Shown: one piece after another, positions 39,568 through 52,670 of the stretch
How the letters are laid out: the number at the start of each line of letters is the position of its first letter
How positions within the stretch are numbered: the stretch's first letter is position 1
NCBI GenBank assembly: GCA_016508695.1
Contig: VNKQ01000019.1
Location: 62,001-126,000, forward strand
Direction: 5' to 3'
From: Hyphodiscus hymeniophilus
Taxonomy: Eukaryota > Ascomycota > Leotiomycetes > Helotiales > Hyphodiscaceae
Length of the DNA stretch: 64,000 bases
Translations under genes and position numbers: made by a program
Notes under the pieces: model-generated
Databases searched by the model: none
Told to the model about the DNA's origin: nothing
Seen by the model: the letters and a program-made list of their open reading frames with translations, nothing else

Positions 39568-40712
39568 TATATAAATAAAAATGCTTATAGAGAATTATTA
39601 TAAGAAAGTAAGTTAAAAAGTAAATTCTAAGGAAAACGCTTATAAAGAGGTAAACTTATAATAATTATCTAAAAAAGAAGTAAATATAATAGGCTAATAT
39701 AATTATATACTATATTATAACCCCTATTTATAGAAATTACTTGAGAAGAAGTAGATTTAGGATTTGAATACCTTAGTATTAATAATTCGGATAGTAATAA
39801 TTAGAGTAATTATAAGGAATTAATTAATAAGGATATTAAACTTATAATAAAAATATATAAAAAGTCTGCTTAAGACGTATAATAAGAAAACGAAATATTA
39901 GACTCTAAGGACTTACTCGAGAAGTTTACTAAAGATAAACTTCTTTAATACTTTATTTTATTTAAAACGAAGATAATAAGAGAATTAGAATATTAGTTTA
40001 CTATTAAATAAAAATAAAAAGAAGTAATATTATAGAAAATATAACTATTAAAGCTATATAATAAAGTATAATTATTAACGTTTAAGTAAGCTAGACTAAA
40101 TATACTAGAGAAAAATAAAACTATACTCTTTTACTTATAAGAAGCTATTAAGACGTAAATAAGAGAAGCTATAAACGTTTTACTCCTATAAAGTACTCGA
40201 GCCTAATAATATAAGAATAAGCTTATAAATAATATAAATTTTAATAAAGAATTATAAAATATTTAAGTATAATACTACGAAATATATAAAGTATATAAGG
40301 AATAGATCGAGGCTATACGAGAAAGAGAAAACGTTACCCGGACTAATTACTTATAATATAAAGAACTAATATAAAGCGCTTATTATATAGATATATACTT
40401 AATTTATTATATATTTAAAATAAATAATAAAAGATTCTTATAATAGAAAATTTTTATTTCCTAACTAAAAATTATATTATAAGAAGTATTACTTACACTA
40501 ATATTAGGATAATAAGCAGATAATCTATTTAAATTAACCCTAAGATTAAGTAATAAACTATTAAAAAACTAAGAGGCACTAAAGATAAAAGACTACTTCT
40601 AAAGCGTTATAAAAAGCCTAGGAACTTATATAATAATTAATTATATATAGTAAGAAGAGGAAAATAACTTTTACTCTTAATTTATATTAATAGATACTCT
40701 TTATAAATAATA

Positions 40713-40745
40713 ATAAACTCGGGAGTAATAAGTAACTTTATTAAT
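40713..40745 (+). pseudogene. Retroviral-type aspartic protease motif relic
   Basis: The codons read I-N-S-G-V-I-S-N-F-I-N. This corresponds to the LIDSGATSNFI active-site motif of Gypsy proteases, with the catalytic Asp changed to Asn and Ala to Val by RIP-type transitions. It lies between gag and reverse transcriptase, as expected. Confidence 0.82.
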
Positions 40746-41299
40746 ATTAAAATAGCTATAAAAAAATTCGGGATTTTTAAAGAAACAAGACCCGTATAGC
40801 CTAAGTATTATTAATAGAAAGATAATTAAGTCTAATAAGGAAATAATAACTTATAAAACTAAACGTCTTTAAATAAAAATAATAAAAGAATATACTAAAG
40901 AGATTTAATTTAATCTTATTACTATAAGAACTTATATAGTAATTTTTAATATATATTAGTTTTAATTTTATAATCTATTAGTCGACTAGAAATAAAGAAG
41001 GATTACTTTAAGTTAATATTTGTATTAATATAATAATAAAATACTTTAAAAAGATAAAAAATCTCTTAATTAAAAAGAAGTATATATAACTACTCTAAGT
41101 CTAAAGAATTAAGCCTAGGCCTTTATACTAAGGCAAATACTAATAGTATATAAGAAATATAAGTTTCTATTCTAAGAAGCCTCTTATAATAAGACACTTT
41201 TAAAGTATAAGCTATAAGATTACAAGATACTTATTAAGCTAGGAAAGAGTCTTATATTTAGACTTATTTACTAGTTATTAATAAAAGAATTAACTATAT

Positions 41300-42420
41300 A
41301 TAAAGAGTATATCGACTTAAATCTAGAGAAAAGATTTATACGACTATTAATATTATTAGTAGTAAGTCTACTTCTATTTGTACTAAAGAAGAACGGAAAA
41401 CTAAGACTTTATATTAATTATTACTAACTTAATAGTATTACTATTAAAGATTAATACTTATTACTCTTAATTAATAAATTATATAATAAGTTAAAAAGAA
41501 TAATATTCTTTATTTACTTAGATATATAAGGGGCTTATAACCTTATATATATTAAGTTAGGAAAAGAATAAAAAATAGTATCTAAAATATAATATAAGTT
41601 ATATAAGTACTTAGTTATACTCTTTAGATTAACTAATATACCCGTATTATACTAACAACTAATTAACGATACTTTATATAAATACTTAGATATCTTTATT
41701 ATTATATACTTAAATAATATTCTAATATTCTTTAAAAATAAAATAAAATATATTAAATATATAAGAAAAGTCCTCGAAAAGCTTATAAAGATACTTTTTA
41801 TACTAGAGCTAAAGAAATATAAGTTTTATAAAGAAAAAGTAACCTTTTTAGGGTTTATTATAAAACGAAATAAAATTAAGATAAATCTTAAGAAAATAAA
41901 AGTAATACTTAATTAAAAAGAACTTAAGACTATTAAAGAAGTATAGTCTTTTTTAGGATTTACTAACTTTTATTAGAGATTTATTTAAGGATATTTAATA
42001 GTTATAAACCTACTTACAAAACTTATATAAAAGAATAAAAAATAGAAATAAAATAAAAAAGCCTAATAAGCTTTTAATAACCTTAAGGCTCGATTTGTAT
42101 TAGCCTTTATTCTTAATATATTTAATCTAAAACTACTAATTATTCTAGAGACAAATATATTAGACTTTATTATTAGAGTAGTAATTAGTTAGTTTAATAA
42201 AGACGGAAAGCTTAAACTAATTACGTATTACTTACGAAAACTCTTACTAATAGAACTTAATTATAATATATATAATAAGGAATTACTTACTATAGTTATA
42301 TTATTCGAGTAATAGAGAGTTTACCTTAAAAGACTTAGATATTAGATTTAAGTATAAACTAATTATAAAAACCTTATAATCTTTATTATAACTAAGATCT
42401 TAAACCAAAGATAAGTTAAA
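41300..42420 (+). pseudogene. Gypsy reverse transcriptase-RNase H relic
   Basis: The block starts EYIDLNLEKRFIRLL, followed by LFVLKKNGKLRLYINYY (the usual FVKKKDGSLRLCVDYR region) and LNSITIKD. The catalytic motif near 41,700 reads IIYLNNILIF where Y-x-D-D-I-L-I-F is expected, both Asp changed to Asn. RNase H starts near 42,130 with LLIILETNILDFIIRV, matching the F-x-V-E-T-D-A-S-D-x-A-I-G motif with the first Asp again Asn. Confidence 0.87.
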
Positions 42421-42749
42421 TAATTAAAAATACTATTAATATATAACTTTATTATCTTATATTAAAAAGGATTAGAAAATATACGAGTAGATACTTTAAG
42501 CTAATAATAAGAGTATAGTAGAAAACCTATAGAAAGGCCTTATATTATACTTAAAGAAGTTAATAGAAATATAAAGTATAATTATAAACTCTTAGCTATA
42601 ATATTTATTATAAAAGATAAGGATCTAGAAACAAAAATAAAAGTAGTATATTAATAAGACGAATATATAATTAGAATCCGCTATAAACTACTAAGGAATA
42701 TTATAATTTAAAGGACTTATTTATATTCTATTATATATAAGAAACGAAT

Positions 42750-43860
42750 TCGTTTGAGAATAATATTCGTTACTTACTTATAGATATTAAGGAATTAATA
42801 GAACCCTAGAAAGACTATTAAGAGATTACTACTTCTTAAAAATAAGAAAAGTAATAAATAAAAAAGTATTAGAATATAATCTTTATAATAAAAGTAAAAT
42901 AAATAGATACGCACTATATAAGCTATTATAGCTAGCCTTAATACTAGAAAAGGCATAGAAATCGATAGCCTTCGATTTTATTATTAAGTTATTACCTTTT
43001 AAGGAACTAATAATAAACGTTATTTACGACTTTATTTAAATAGTTATTAATTAATTAACAAAATATAAATACTTTATACTATATAAAGAAGAAAGTAATA
43101 TAATAGAGCTTATATATATATTTGTAAAAATAGTTATTAGTCGATATAAACTATTAGATAAAATCACATTAGACAAAGATAAGCTCTTTACCTTAAAGTT
43201 CTAGTTATTATTAATAATATAATTTAGAGCAAATTATAAACTATTTATAGCCTTTTATCTATAAATAAATAAGTAAATAAAAAGATTAAACTAAATACTA
43301 GAATAATACTTATAAAGTTATATAAACTAAGAGTAAAACAATTAGGTAAAACTATTACTAATTATAGAATTTGTATATAATAATTCGAAAAGCAAGCCTA
43401 TTAGGATATTATTATTCTTTACGAATTATAAGTATTAGCTAGAGGCCTATTAATAGCTAAGAAAAGATAATAAGAGGGCTTAATATATACTCGTATTTAT
43501 AAATAAGTTAAAGATACTATATAAATAATTAGCTAAGAATATTAAGTTTATTAGACTTAGAATAATAATATATACTAATAAAAAGCAAAGTATAAAGCTA
43601 ATACTTTAAGAGGGGAATAAAGTTTACTTTTTACAAAAAAATATTAAAATAAAACAATATAATATAAAACTTAACTTTAAAAAGTTAGAACTATTTAAAG
43701 TTCTAAAGAAAATTAAAGTAATTAATTATTAGCTAAGACTATTAAAAAAGTCTCGATTATACTTTATATTTTACGTCTCTTTATTAAAACTAATAAAAGG
43801 ACTTATAACTATAATTATAAATATCGAAATCTAACTAGAAAATAATCCGGATATATATAA
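42750..43860 (+). pseudogene. Gypsy integrase and C-terminal chromodomain region relic
   Basis: The zinc-binding domain reads GINRTLERLLRDYYFLK followed by YNLYNKSK, where the expected C-x2-C has become Tyr-x2-Tyr. The catalytic core runs to about 43,400. Near 43,740 the sequence RLLKKSRLYFIFYVSLLKLI matches the GPY/F-adjacent block (P-x-F-H-V-S-L-L-K) that precedes the chromodomain in fungal chromoviruses. Stops occur throughout. Confidence 0.8.
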
Positions 43861-44492
43861 AGTCGAAAAAATAAAAGATACTAAACAAAATAAGAATTAG
43901 TAAAAATACTTTATTAAATAAAAAAAGTATAGTAATATAAATAATATATAAGAACCTATAAAAAACCTTAATTATCTAAGTCTCTTAAGATAGTTTCGTT
44001 AAGAATAAAAGTATTTAATATAAGAGAATCGTCTCGTATACCCTAATCAAAATCTATTAAGTCTAGAAACACGTTTAGTAAGAAGGAGTTTAGCTCGAAA
44101 GTAAGAAACTAAGAGGTCGAAAAAAAAGTAGAGTTTTCTTAACTCGGGCTAACCTTAGGACGAGGCTTATAAAAGAACTAATAAACCCTTTTAAGAGGTT
44201 TATAATAACTAGAGGAGTTATAAGAAGACTTTTTATAAATATACTTAAAATAGTATAAAGACTTAGCTAAGTCGAGAAAATAAGTATAATAGTATAATTA
44301 ATAATAAGAATAAGAAATAGTAAAATAGTTTAATTTTTTAATTTGTATTATAAGTATAATATACTATTTTAATTTCTTATAATATATAAAAGGTATATTA
44401 AGTAATAAAAAAGAAAAAAAAAGAGTAACTAGCAAAAGATATTCCTTATATATATTTGATATAAGAGACTATATTAGTTAAGAGGGAAATAG

Positions 44493-44598
44493 TATTATAA
44501 AGTATATAATAGCTTATAGCCTAAGGCTTAATAATTAGGTTATAAGAAAACTATAAGTAGAGATTATAAGAATAGAAAATTACTTTATATTATATAAT
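44493..44598 (+). repeat. 3' LTR of the Gypsy element, left part
   Basis: This is the first 106 bases of the 3' LTR, preceded by the purine-rich tract AAGAGGGAAAT. It stops at the hAT target duplication TATATAAT and resumes at 51,127. Confidence 0.88.
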
Positions 44599-45856
44599 TA
44601 GACTAGCCGGACTAGACCGTAGTCTTTAGACTAGACTAGACCAAATTATATAATAGTCTCCAAAATTATTTAGAACTAAACTATATATATATAATAGTCT
44701 TTAAATTTATTTCGGACTAAACTATATATAGTTTAGTCTTAAGAAATCGAGACTAAACTAAATAATAGTTTCTAAAATTATTTAGGACTAAACTATAAAT
44801 AGTTTAGTTTTAAGAGATTAAGACTAAACCGTTATATAGTCCCTAGAATTATATAAGACTAGACTATATATAGTTTAGTCTTAATCTCTTAAAACCAAAC
44901 TATTCGATTTAGGACTATAAGATTATAAGACTAAAGATAGCTATAAGACTTAAAAGGTAATTAGAATTAATAAGGTAATTAGAGTTAATAAATAAAAAGT
45001 AAGTATATAATTATTTTTTATTTTTTAGGATTTAATTTATTAATAGAAATCTCTATTTTGGGTTTTTATAATATAAAGCGTTATTATTTACTATTATTAT
45101 ACTTAGTAAATAATTTATATTATTAATATAATCTTATAATAAGAGTAATTAATTATTTTTCAAATATAGCTTTAATTTTATTTCCTTATATATATAAGTA
45201 TTTAGTTATTACTAAAGTAACCCCTAACTATGTACTAGGTATAAAACTACTAAACTAACTATATATTTTTATTTTAAATAATAACCCGGTATATATAAAT
45301 AATATATAGATTAGTAGCTATTAAATATAAGTATAGTTATTAATATAAATAAAAACAACTTTATTTTTAAAGAAAGAAATAATATATACTTTTATAGCCT
45401 CCTAAAGAGTAAGAATAATAAAAGACTAAAAGCGGATATCTTAACTCGTAATAATATTATTAGTAATATCTTTAACTATACGCTAGAAAGCTACTTTTAA
45501 AAGCAAAAGGCTAATTACTTTCTAATAGTAATAGATCTTATTTAAAGCTCGTCTTATAATTATTAGTATTATTACTATAAAGAAAAGAGTAAAAAATTAC
45601 TTTTTACTTTAATAGGCTAAGAATATTTAGTAATCTCTCTTAGTTTCTTATTACTATACTCTTATTTAGAGTTCCTTGCCTTAAAAGCTACTTTCCTAGC
45701 TTTATATTTCTTTATATAACTCTTGCTTATAATACGAGAAGAATAATAATATAATACTATTAAACTTATATTACTTATATTAAGGTTTTAATCTTTTTTC
45801 GCTTTTTATTTAATATATATTATAATAGTAATTTGTTATTAAAATATATTATTATA

Positions 45857-46165
45857 AAGTATTACTCTTAAAGGCCTAGGGATATAAGAGTCTTATTTTA
45901 AAAGTAAAGATATACTTTAAAAATTTGAATTTTTAAAGTTTAAGACCGTTTTAAAGACTATCCTTAACTATAAGAACGTTAATATTATTATTATAGTATA
46001 TTACTCTTAAATACTTAAGGTCTTAGAGTTATAAGAGCCTTTTTTAACGCGATAATAAAAGTAAGATTTTAAAAGTAAAGATATACTTTAAAAATTTGAA
46101 TTATTAAAGTTAAAGACTATTCTCGATTATAAGAATACTAATATAGTTACTATAAAGCGTTACTA
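45857..46165 (+). repeat. Two imperfect tandem copies of about 140 bases
   Basis: The segments starting near 45,862 and 46,001 share TATTACTCTTAAA followed by AAAGATATACTTTAAAAATT and TGAATT. A shorter echo (GCGTTACTCTTAAA) occurs near 50,791, close to the other end of the hAT element. These are probably internal repeats of that element. Confidence 0.65.
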
Positions 46166-47405
46166 GGTACTTTAAGTATATAATTTAGAGTTTAGAGGCT
46201 TACTTAAAAATTTAATATTTTAATATAAAGGTTAAAAGCTAAAAACCGCGAATTATAAGGTTTTATCTAGAAATTAAGTTATAAGATATTTTAATTTAAT
46301 ATTATAACTTTTAGTATTATAGTAAATTATAATACCTTCGAATAAAGAAATCTATTTATAGTAATTTACTATTTAAAGAAGTACTTTACCTTTTTACTTC
46401 TTTCTTTCTTTATACTTTTTTTAACTTTTTATAACTTAGTTAATATATTTAATTTTATATAATATATAATATATTTTACTAATAGTAATATAGTAATAAT
46501 ATATAGTAATATAATACGTATCTATTTCTTATAAGACAACTAATATTATAGATTATCTTTTTACTTTTAATAAACGCTATTTTAACGCGCTAGAGACTTC
46601 TTGTATTTTATAAGAAAAGGTATAAAATACAAATCGTTAGGTTAGTTCTAAATACTTATTCGAATAATCTAATACTAATAAAGTAATTATAAGCTCGCGA
46701 TTATATATAAAGGATTTAAACTAAGAAGCTAGACTAAAATAACCTATTTAATATAAAGAAAGAATTAGAGCTTTAGATTATATAAAATTAACTTATAGCT
46801 TTTTATACTCTCGCTAGTATTAATATAAATACTAAAGTTATTATAATAATTAATAAAGAGAATATTATAATATAACAAATTAATTAGGAGAAGAAAAAAG
46901 AAAAGATAAAGCTCTTAAAGTATTATTTAAAAGTAAGTTAAAGTCTTCTTATATTCTTCTCTTATTATAGTTTATATACTAATTAATATATTAGTAATTA
47001 AATTTATATAGTAAAGAGAAGTAATTAAATTCTTTAATTAAAAACACTATTATAAAGACTTTTACTAAAAACTTAAAGCTTCTTATTAAACGCTAGGAAC
47101 GCTATATTATTATAATAGGTTAATACCTTAAGCCTAATATATTAAAAGAAAAGTTACGAATATTTATAAAGAATATTAGTAATCTTATTAATATTACTTA
47201 ATTTATTAAGAAATAAAATAGAGAAGATATTAATCCTAATAAGCTAATTAAGGAAGGTAAAGAGGAGAGTAATAATAGCGATAATAATAACTTTAAGGTA
47301 GTAATTAGTAAAGATAAAAAAGATAAAGAGAATAAGGATAAAGAGATAAAAGACTTCGTTATTAAGAATAAATAGAAATCTTAAAACGTATCTTTATAAG
47401 TAAGT

Positions 47406-47593
47406 AAAACGTATTTACTTCTAAGCTTTTCTTAGTCTACTTATCTTATATTTAAGCGAAATTAGGCTTATATCCTATTATTATTTATTATTATTCTTTA
47501 AAACGTATTTACTTCTAAGCTTTTCTTAGCTTACTTATCTTATATTTAAGCGAAATTAGACTTATATCCCGTTACTATTTACTATTATTATTT
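47406..47593 (+). repeat. 94-base tandem duplication
   Basis: Two adjacent copies of a 94-base unit starting AAAACGTATTTACTTCTAAG lie inside the hAT element. They differ by only a few, mostly transition, changes, so the duplication is fairly recent relative to RIP or predates only part of it. Confidence 0.82.
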
Positions 47594-48717
47594 ACCTTAT
47601 ATTTTATTTACTATACTTAAGTATAACTTTTACTTTATCTCTTATCCCGCTACCTAAAGTAATATATTAGCTACTAATTATAATAATAATACTCTACTTA
47701 ATATGTTCGTATTTTAGTTAAGTAAAGTATTACTTATTTATTTAAGTATAAAGTAAAAAGAGTATAACTTCTACTTTATTTCCTATTTTATTATTAAGGG
47801 TAATATATTAGTTATTATCGGTTATACTTACTTAGGTATTCGGGGTTTTAAAGTATTAGGCTAATTACCTTTTTATAACTAAATAAGTATATAGCTATTA
47901 TTATTTATTATTACTTTATAAGTCGAAAAGAGGGGTATATTTATTATTATATCCTCTTATATTAGTACTTTTCTCTTTTAAGTTTTACTTATAACTTTTA
48001 AAATTAGTTTCTTACTTTAGTTATTTACTTTCTATCTTTAAGCTTATTATAATACTTTATTTACTTTTTATAAGCTATACGTTCTAGTTATAACCCTTTT
48101 CTCGTAAAAGTTAGTATAAGTCAAGTAAAGGCCAAGTCTTCTTAATATACTATAAATGCTAAGGTAAGATTTACTTTCTTTATAATTAAATAAAATAATT
48201 ACGATAATAATAATACTAATTTCTTTAAGTTAAGGCTTTTACTATTTAAACTTAGTCTTAATAAGTAATATATTATTTAGTATCTAGAGAAAGTAAAAGA
48301 GTAAGAGAACTAGTAGTTAAATAAGACTTTTAAATATATAAATTATAAATAGTTTAAGTAAGTTACTTAAACGTATATATAAGAGTCGAAAATATAGGGA
48401 AAATTTTATTAAGCTATAAAGCTAAAAACTATATTCTTAAAAGTATTATATAAGGGTTACTAGAAAGTATATATATACTCTAGGCTATAGAAAGGTAATA
48501 GTAATATATTTATACTCTCTTAGTATTAAGACAAGTATAACGAAACTAAAGGCTAGAGAAAAATTACAAAAAGAAAAATACTTATAGTAATAAGTATATA
48601 TACTATTCTTAAAAAATATTTAGTAATACCTTTAGGATTTTATTCTAGCCTTTATAAACGATTATTAGAAAAAGTAGCTATATATTAGTATTATAATAGC
48701 AAATTTACTCTCTTAGT

Positions 48718-50450
48718 TTATTAAAAACCCTAAAATTCAAAAACTATTTACTATATTCCGGCTAAGAGTTTCTTTTTCTAGTTATATTACTATTTGAACT
48801 AATCTAAATAATAAGTATCTTTACGCTATAATATATATATTTAAGGATCTCTTATTTAAAAGTAAAGTATTAATTACTTTAAATAAATAATAGAGTCTCT
48901 TTATTAGATCGTTTATTATAATATATTATATTATAATAGACTAATAGTAAAAAGAGGTTCTTATTAGATTTAAGTATATCTAGAGGGAGTATATTAGAAA
49001 AGTAATAGTAAAAATAGTTCTTAACGTCTTATAACGATTCTAACTAACGAATAGGTTATATTATATTATAACTAATAGTATTATAACTAATAGCAAGATA
49101 AGACGGGATCTTAGTATAATACTCGAGAAAGCTATTACTAGGGTATCGTCTATATAGAACTATAAAGCGATAAAGATTTCTTATCTTATATATATTATAT
49201 AGTTAGTTATAAAGATAATACTAAAAATACTCGAGGTAAACCTAGGCGAAAAAGAACTTAACGATAAGGATAATATAAATTAGCTTAAATTAAGTAATAT
49301 TAATTCGGTTATAATTATAATCTAAAAGGTTAAGATACTTACTTATAATAACGTCTTATAATAACGCTAATAAGAATATTTTTAGAAGATACGCAACTTA
49401 AAAAACTTAGTAAGCTAATTGAGCTAGAGAATAAAGCTATTACTAATAAAGTAATTAGAAGCAAAGAGAAAACGACTCTTATACTTAAAAAAAGATATTA
49501 ATATTAAGTAAAACTCTACTTATAATATAATATTATAAGTAATGCGTTTATAAGTATTATTAAAATCCTAGCTCGAGGCAAAAATAATTAATAACCTTAT
49601 ACTTAAGTGTCTTACTCTTACAAATACAAATTAGAAAAAGCTAAAGTACCTTATAGTCTTGCTTTGACCCTTTGCCTCCTTTACTATACTTATTAGTTCT
49701 AGTATAAATATAACTATTAATTATATATAGAATATTTATAATAGCTTATTTAATTATCTCGAGGATTTACAAGATAAGTTATTAAAAAAAGATTAAGTCC
49801 TTAACTTATAGATTTATATATTTATTATTACTATTAATACTAGGCTTAAGTTTCTAAAGTTATATTATTCTCGTACTAATAAACTAATAAAGTAATAATA
49901 CGCTCTTATAAGGATATTAGGCCCTACTTAAAAGCTTAATATCTTTAAATCTACTAATTAAATATTATAGCTTAAAAGGAAGTATAAGCGTTTATTCGCT
50001 TAATACTAAGAGGAAAAGTATAAGTCTATATTAATAGAAGCTCCTTTAATCGAGAATAATCTAATTATTACTTTAAGAACTAGAGTTTAAATATAATATT
50101 CTAACTTAATAAAGATACGCCGGGTATATATATAATAATCGCGAGACTAAATACTAAGGCTAACTACTTCTTTACTAGTCTAATTATATAAGATAATACT
50201 AATATATTAGTTCTTACGATTTAAAAGAAATTAGAGCTAGCTTTTCCCTTTATTATATTTATAGTCCGAGATATACTAATAGTTCTAAGTATATTACCTT
50301 TTAATATAATAATAATAAATAATAACGCATTATTTTTTTTAACTAATTTTCTTAGTCGCTAGTACTAGAGTTAAGAGAATTTTTAATTTGGCTTGTAATC
50401 TTTATAACTATTATAAGGCATAAATATATCTAATTATAATTATAAAGTTA
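48718..50450 (+). pseudogene. hAT transposase remnant
   Basis: Ignoring stops, the plus strand reads NPKIQKLFTIFRLRVSF near 48,727. The block VLITLNK then aligns with the V-A-L-T-L-D-x-W-T-S start of the catalytic fold, its Asp changed to Asn. Further on are LFIRSFIIIYYIIID, VIVKIVLNVL and a segment (YIIQLVIKIILKIL, near 49,190) matching the usual C-x-A-H-x-I-N-L-V-V region. The C-terminal dimerisation block was not securely located, so the right limit is approximate. Confidence 0.7.
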
Positions 50451-51126
50451 ATAATTATAAAGTATTTTAATTAGTATAAATAGACTCTCGCCAATAATTA
50501 GTAAAATATAAACTATAAGTATAATACTCCCTATATAAGTAATAATATAAACTAGACTAAGAAAGAGATTATAAATATAATTATAATTTTAAATAATAAA
50601 GAAGAAGAGATAAAACGTTTATTATAATAAAAGAGAAAAAGGTATTAGAGTACTAATATTAATAAATTAAGGGGTCTTTCTTAAGTAAGAGCTAAGTATT
50701 AAGAGTAGTAAGCTTTACTTGTAATTTTAGAATTATAATTTACTTTTATTTTAAAGAACTATATTATATATATTTATTATTATTATTATAGTGCGTTACT
50801 CTTAAAATAAATATAGTCTTATAATCGTATAGTCCTAGACTAAACTATTCTTAATAAAGACTATAAGACTATAGTCTAAAATTAGTCCCTAAAAATTTAT
50901 ATATTTAAGACTAAACTATTTATAAACTAGATTATAAGACTATAGTCCTAAGTATAGTCCCTAAAAACTTAGATTTTAAGACTAAACTATTTATAGACTA
51001 GACTATAGGACTACGGTCCTAAGTATAGTCTCTAAAAATTTAGATTTTAAGACTAAACTATTATATAGTCCCCAAAAACCCTATGGTCTGGGACCGAACC
51101 AGACTGTCGGCCAGCCTATATATAAT

Positions 51127-51426
51127 AAAGTCTTATAAGTAAAGAGTCCCGAATATTTAGGGACTCTTATTATAAAAGACTTTAGACTTCTTAGAATAAG
51201 GACTCTAAACTCTTTAACCCGGGACTCTAAGATAATAAAGGTTTTATATAAGTAATAGTATTTCCTTAGTAAATAAAAGCTTTATACTTAACTTAAATAA
51301 AGTATCTTTATATATACTTAATAACTCGTAATAATTATATATTACTTAATTACTAATTAGCTTCTCTATTTACTTAACCTAACTAACTTGCTTACGATTT
51401 ACTACTAGGAGTCGAGGTTTGTTATA
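51127..51426 (+). repeat. 3' LTR of the Gypsy element, right part
   Basis: These 300 bases continue the LTR after the hAT insertion and end GAGGTTTGTTATA, followed by the target duplication TAAGG. Confidence 0.88.
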
Positions 51427-51431
51427 TAAGG

Positions 51432-52606
51432 GTCTATAATATATAAGTAATCTCACTAACTAAGATTTAGCTAATATTAAGCCTATTAGATAGTCCTTAG
51501 ATTAATAATAGTAATAATAACGTAATTAATAATAATATTAACGATAATATAACTAGAGGTTATATTAATAATAATAGAGATAAGGAGAATAGAGCTAAGA
51601 GAGACTATTACTTATATTATAAATAATTGATTAATTAGCTATAATATTAGCTAATAATAATTAAATTCATTTATAATCCAAGTTATTTAAACCTATTATT
51701 ATAATAAGTAACTATAAATATAAGTATTAATTAGGTATTAAATAGGTATTAAGTAGAGATTAATCTAGGGTTAAGAGTCGGAACTAGCTCTAAACTAAAT
51801 TAATAGAATAACTCTCGCTTCTAATCCGAATGGAATCGGAGCTAGTTCTATACCAGATTAGACTTAACTCGAATCTTAATTTGACCCGGTTCTAAATTAG
51901 TTCTAATCTCTGATTAATACTTGGTCGACCTCTAGTTGACCCCTGATTAACACGTGATCGAACCCTTTATATAGCGTACCCAAGTATACTATATTTCTTA
52001 TATATAAGAATATCTAAGTTTTAAGTAATTTTAGTCTTTTAATTAGTATTTTCAAAGCTTATAACTTCTTAGTATTCTTACCCCTGATATAAGTACCTAA
52101 GGCATAGGAGTGTGCTCGGAATTAGTAGCTTAGAAGATAAACTCTAAATAAGCTAAGGCTAAACTTATTATTAACCTTAATTAAACTAGTGTTAACCTAA
52201 GGTAATTAAACTTGGTTAACCCTAACTTTTATATAATATATAGTTTAGCCTTATATTAAATATAAGTTAGATAACTAGCTCTGGTCAAATACTTAATAAT
52301 AGGCTCCTAAGTACTTAATATCTTTGACTCTTATAAAATTACTTAAATAGCCTATACTTTAATAAGCCTTTCTTTATAATTACTAGGGACTAGATTTGCA
52401 AACCTTATTTTATAAGATAAATAAAATCCTAATAAATTAAAAGCTTTATTATACGCGAGTATATTAAAGTAAAGAAATTATATATTAATATATTAAGCAA
52501 ATTATTACTCTCTATATAAGGTTTTAAGTACTTCTTACTCATTATTAATAACGCTACAAAAGTATACTAAGTTAAGTTCTTATAAGACAAATCTATTAAT
52601 GAAGTA
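51432..52606. other. AT-rich end of the island
   Basis: Mixed degraded repeats. A block at 51,770-51,970 has repeated GACCCGGTTCTAAATTAGTTC-like text resembling the block at 8,395-8,545. At 52,150-52,315 lies an inverted copy of the end of the GTGTTTGACCAGGG family seen at 27,849. No coding sequence is visible. Confidence 0.55.
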
Positions 52607-52670
52607 GGGTTAAGTTATTTCAACTCTACTCCCGGCTACTTCAACTCTTCGGGGGTACTCCTAGTAGTTG
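52607..52670 (+). mobile_element. Truncated MULE-type terminus at the island edge
   Basis: It begins GGGTTAAGTTATTTCAACTC and continues through ACTCCCGGCTACTTCAACTC and GGGGGTA, the least mutated version of the MITE terminus seen at 31,040 and 30,390. No opposite end occurs downstream in the following genes. It marks the exact border between RIP-altered and normal sequence. From here to 52,904 I see no gene. Confidence 0.72.

Larger units (their letters stand above)
44599..51118 (+). mobile_element. hAT-superfamily transposon, 6.5 kb, RIP-degraded
   Basis: The ends are TAGACTAGCCGGACTAGACC and the inverted counterpart AGACTGTCGGCCAGCCTA. Identical 8-base duplications TATATAAT (44,591-44,598 and 51,119-51,126) flank it. 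Numerous TAGTCTAGTCC-type motifs fill both subterminal regions. A hAT transposase remnant lies on the plus strand in the right half. Length and the presence of a transposase suggest this was an autonomous copy and the mobiliser of the 593- and 715-base relatives. Confidence 0.87.
38223..51426 (+). mobile_element. Complete Gypsy retrotransposon split by a hAT element
   Basis: Two 406-base LTRs flank an internal region of 5,864 bases, and 5-base duplications TAAGG (38,218-38,222 and 51,427-51,431) flank the whole. The 3' LTR is interrupted by the hAT element at 44,599-51,118; removing it and one copy of its 8-base duplication restores exactly 406 bases. LTR termini read TA...TA instead of TG...CA, both changes being RIP transitions. 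The internal region keeps, in order, a gag zinc knuckle, protease, reverse transcriptase, RNase H, integrase and a C-terminal chromodomain-like region. This is a chromovirus-type Ty3/Gypsy element of about 6.7 kb before the hAT insertion. Confidence 0.9.
1..52606. repeat. RIP-degraded AT-rich transposon island
   Basis: No reading frame of useful length survives on either strand across this stretch. The text is dominated by TA, TTA and TAT; CA and TG steps are rare while CG steps remain (for example cgcg, acgc). That is the signature of repeat-induced point mutation acting on CpA. Recognisable transposon proteins can be read only by ignoring stop codons, and conserved Cys, Gly, Asp and Trp codons are changed by G-to-A or C-to-T. 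The stretch is probably heterochromatic. It ends abruptly near 52,607, where composition returns to that of ordinary genes. Individual elements are listed separately. Confidence 0.93.

Noticed and set aside
47406..47593. CRISPR-like array
   Set aside because: Only two adjacent long copies without spacers, inside a eukaryotic transposon.
1..52606. Mitochondrial insertion or bacterial origin of the AT-rich region
   Set aside because: Readable Copia, Gypsy, hAT, MULE and pogo remnants with target duplications explain the region; the bias is CpA to TpA, not uniform AT drift.
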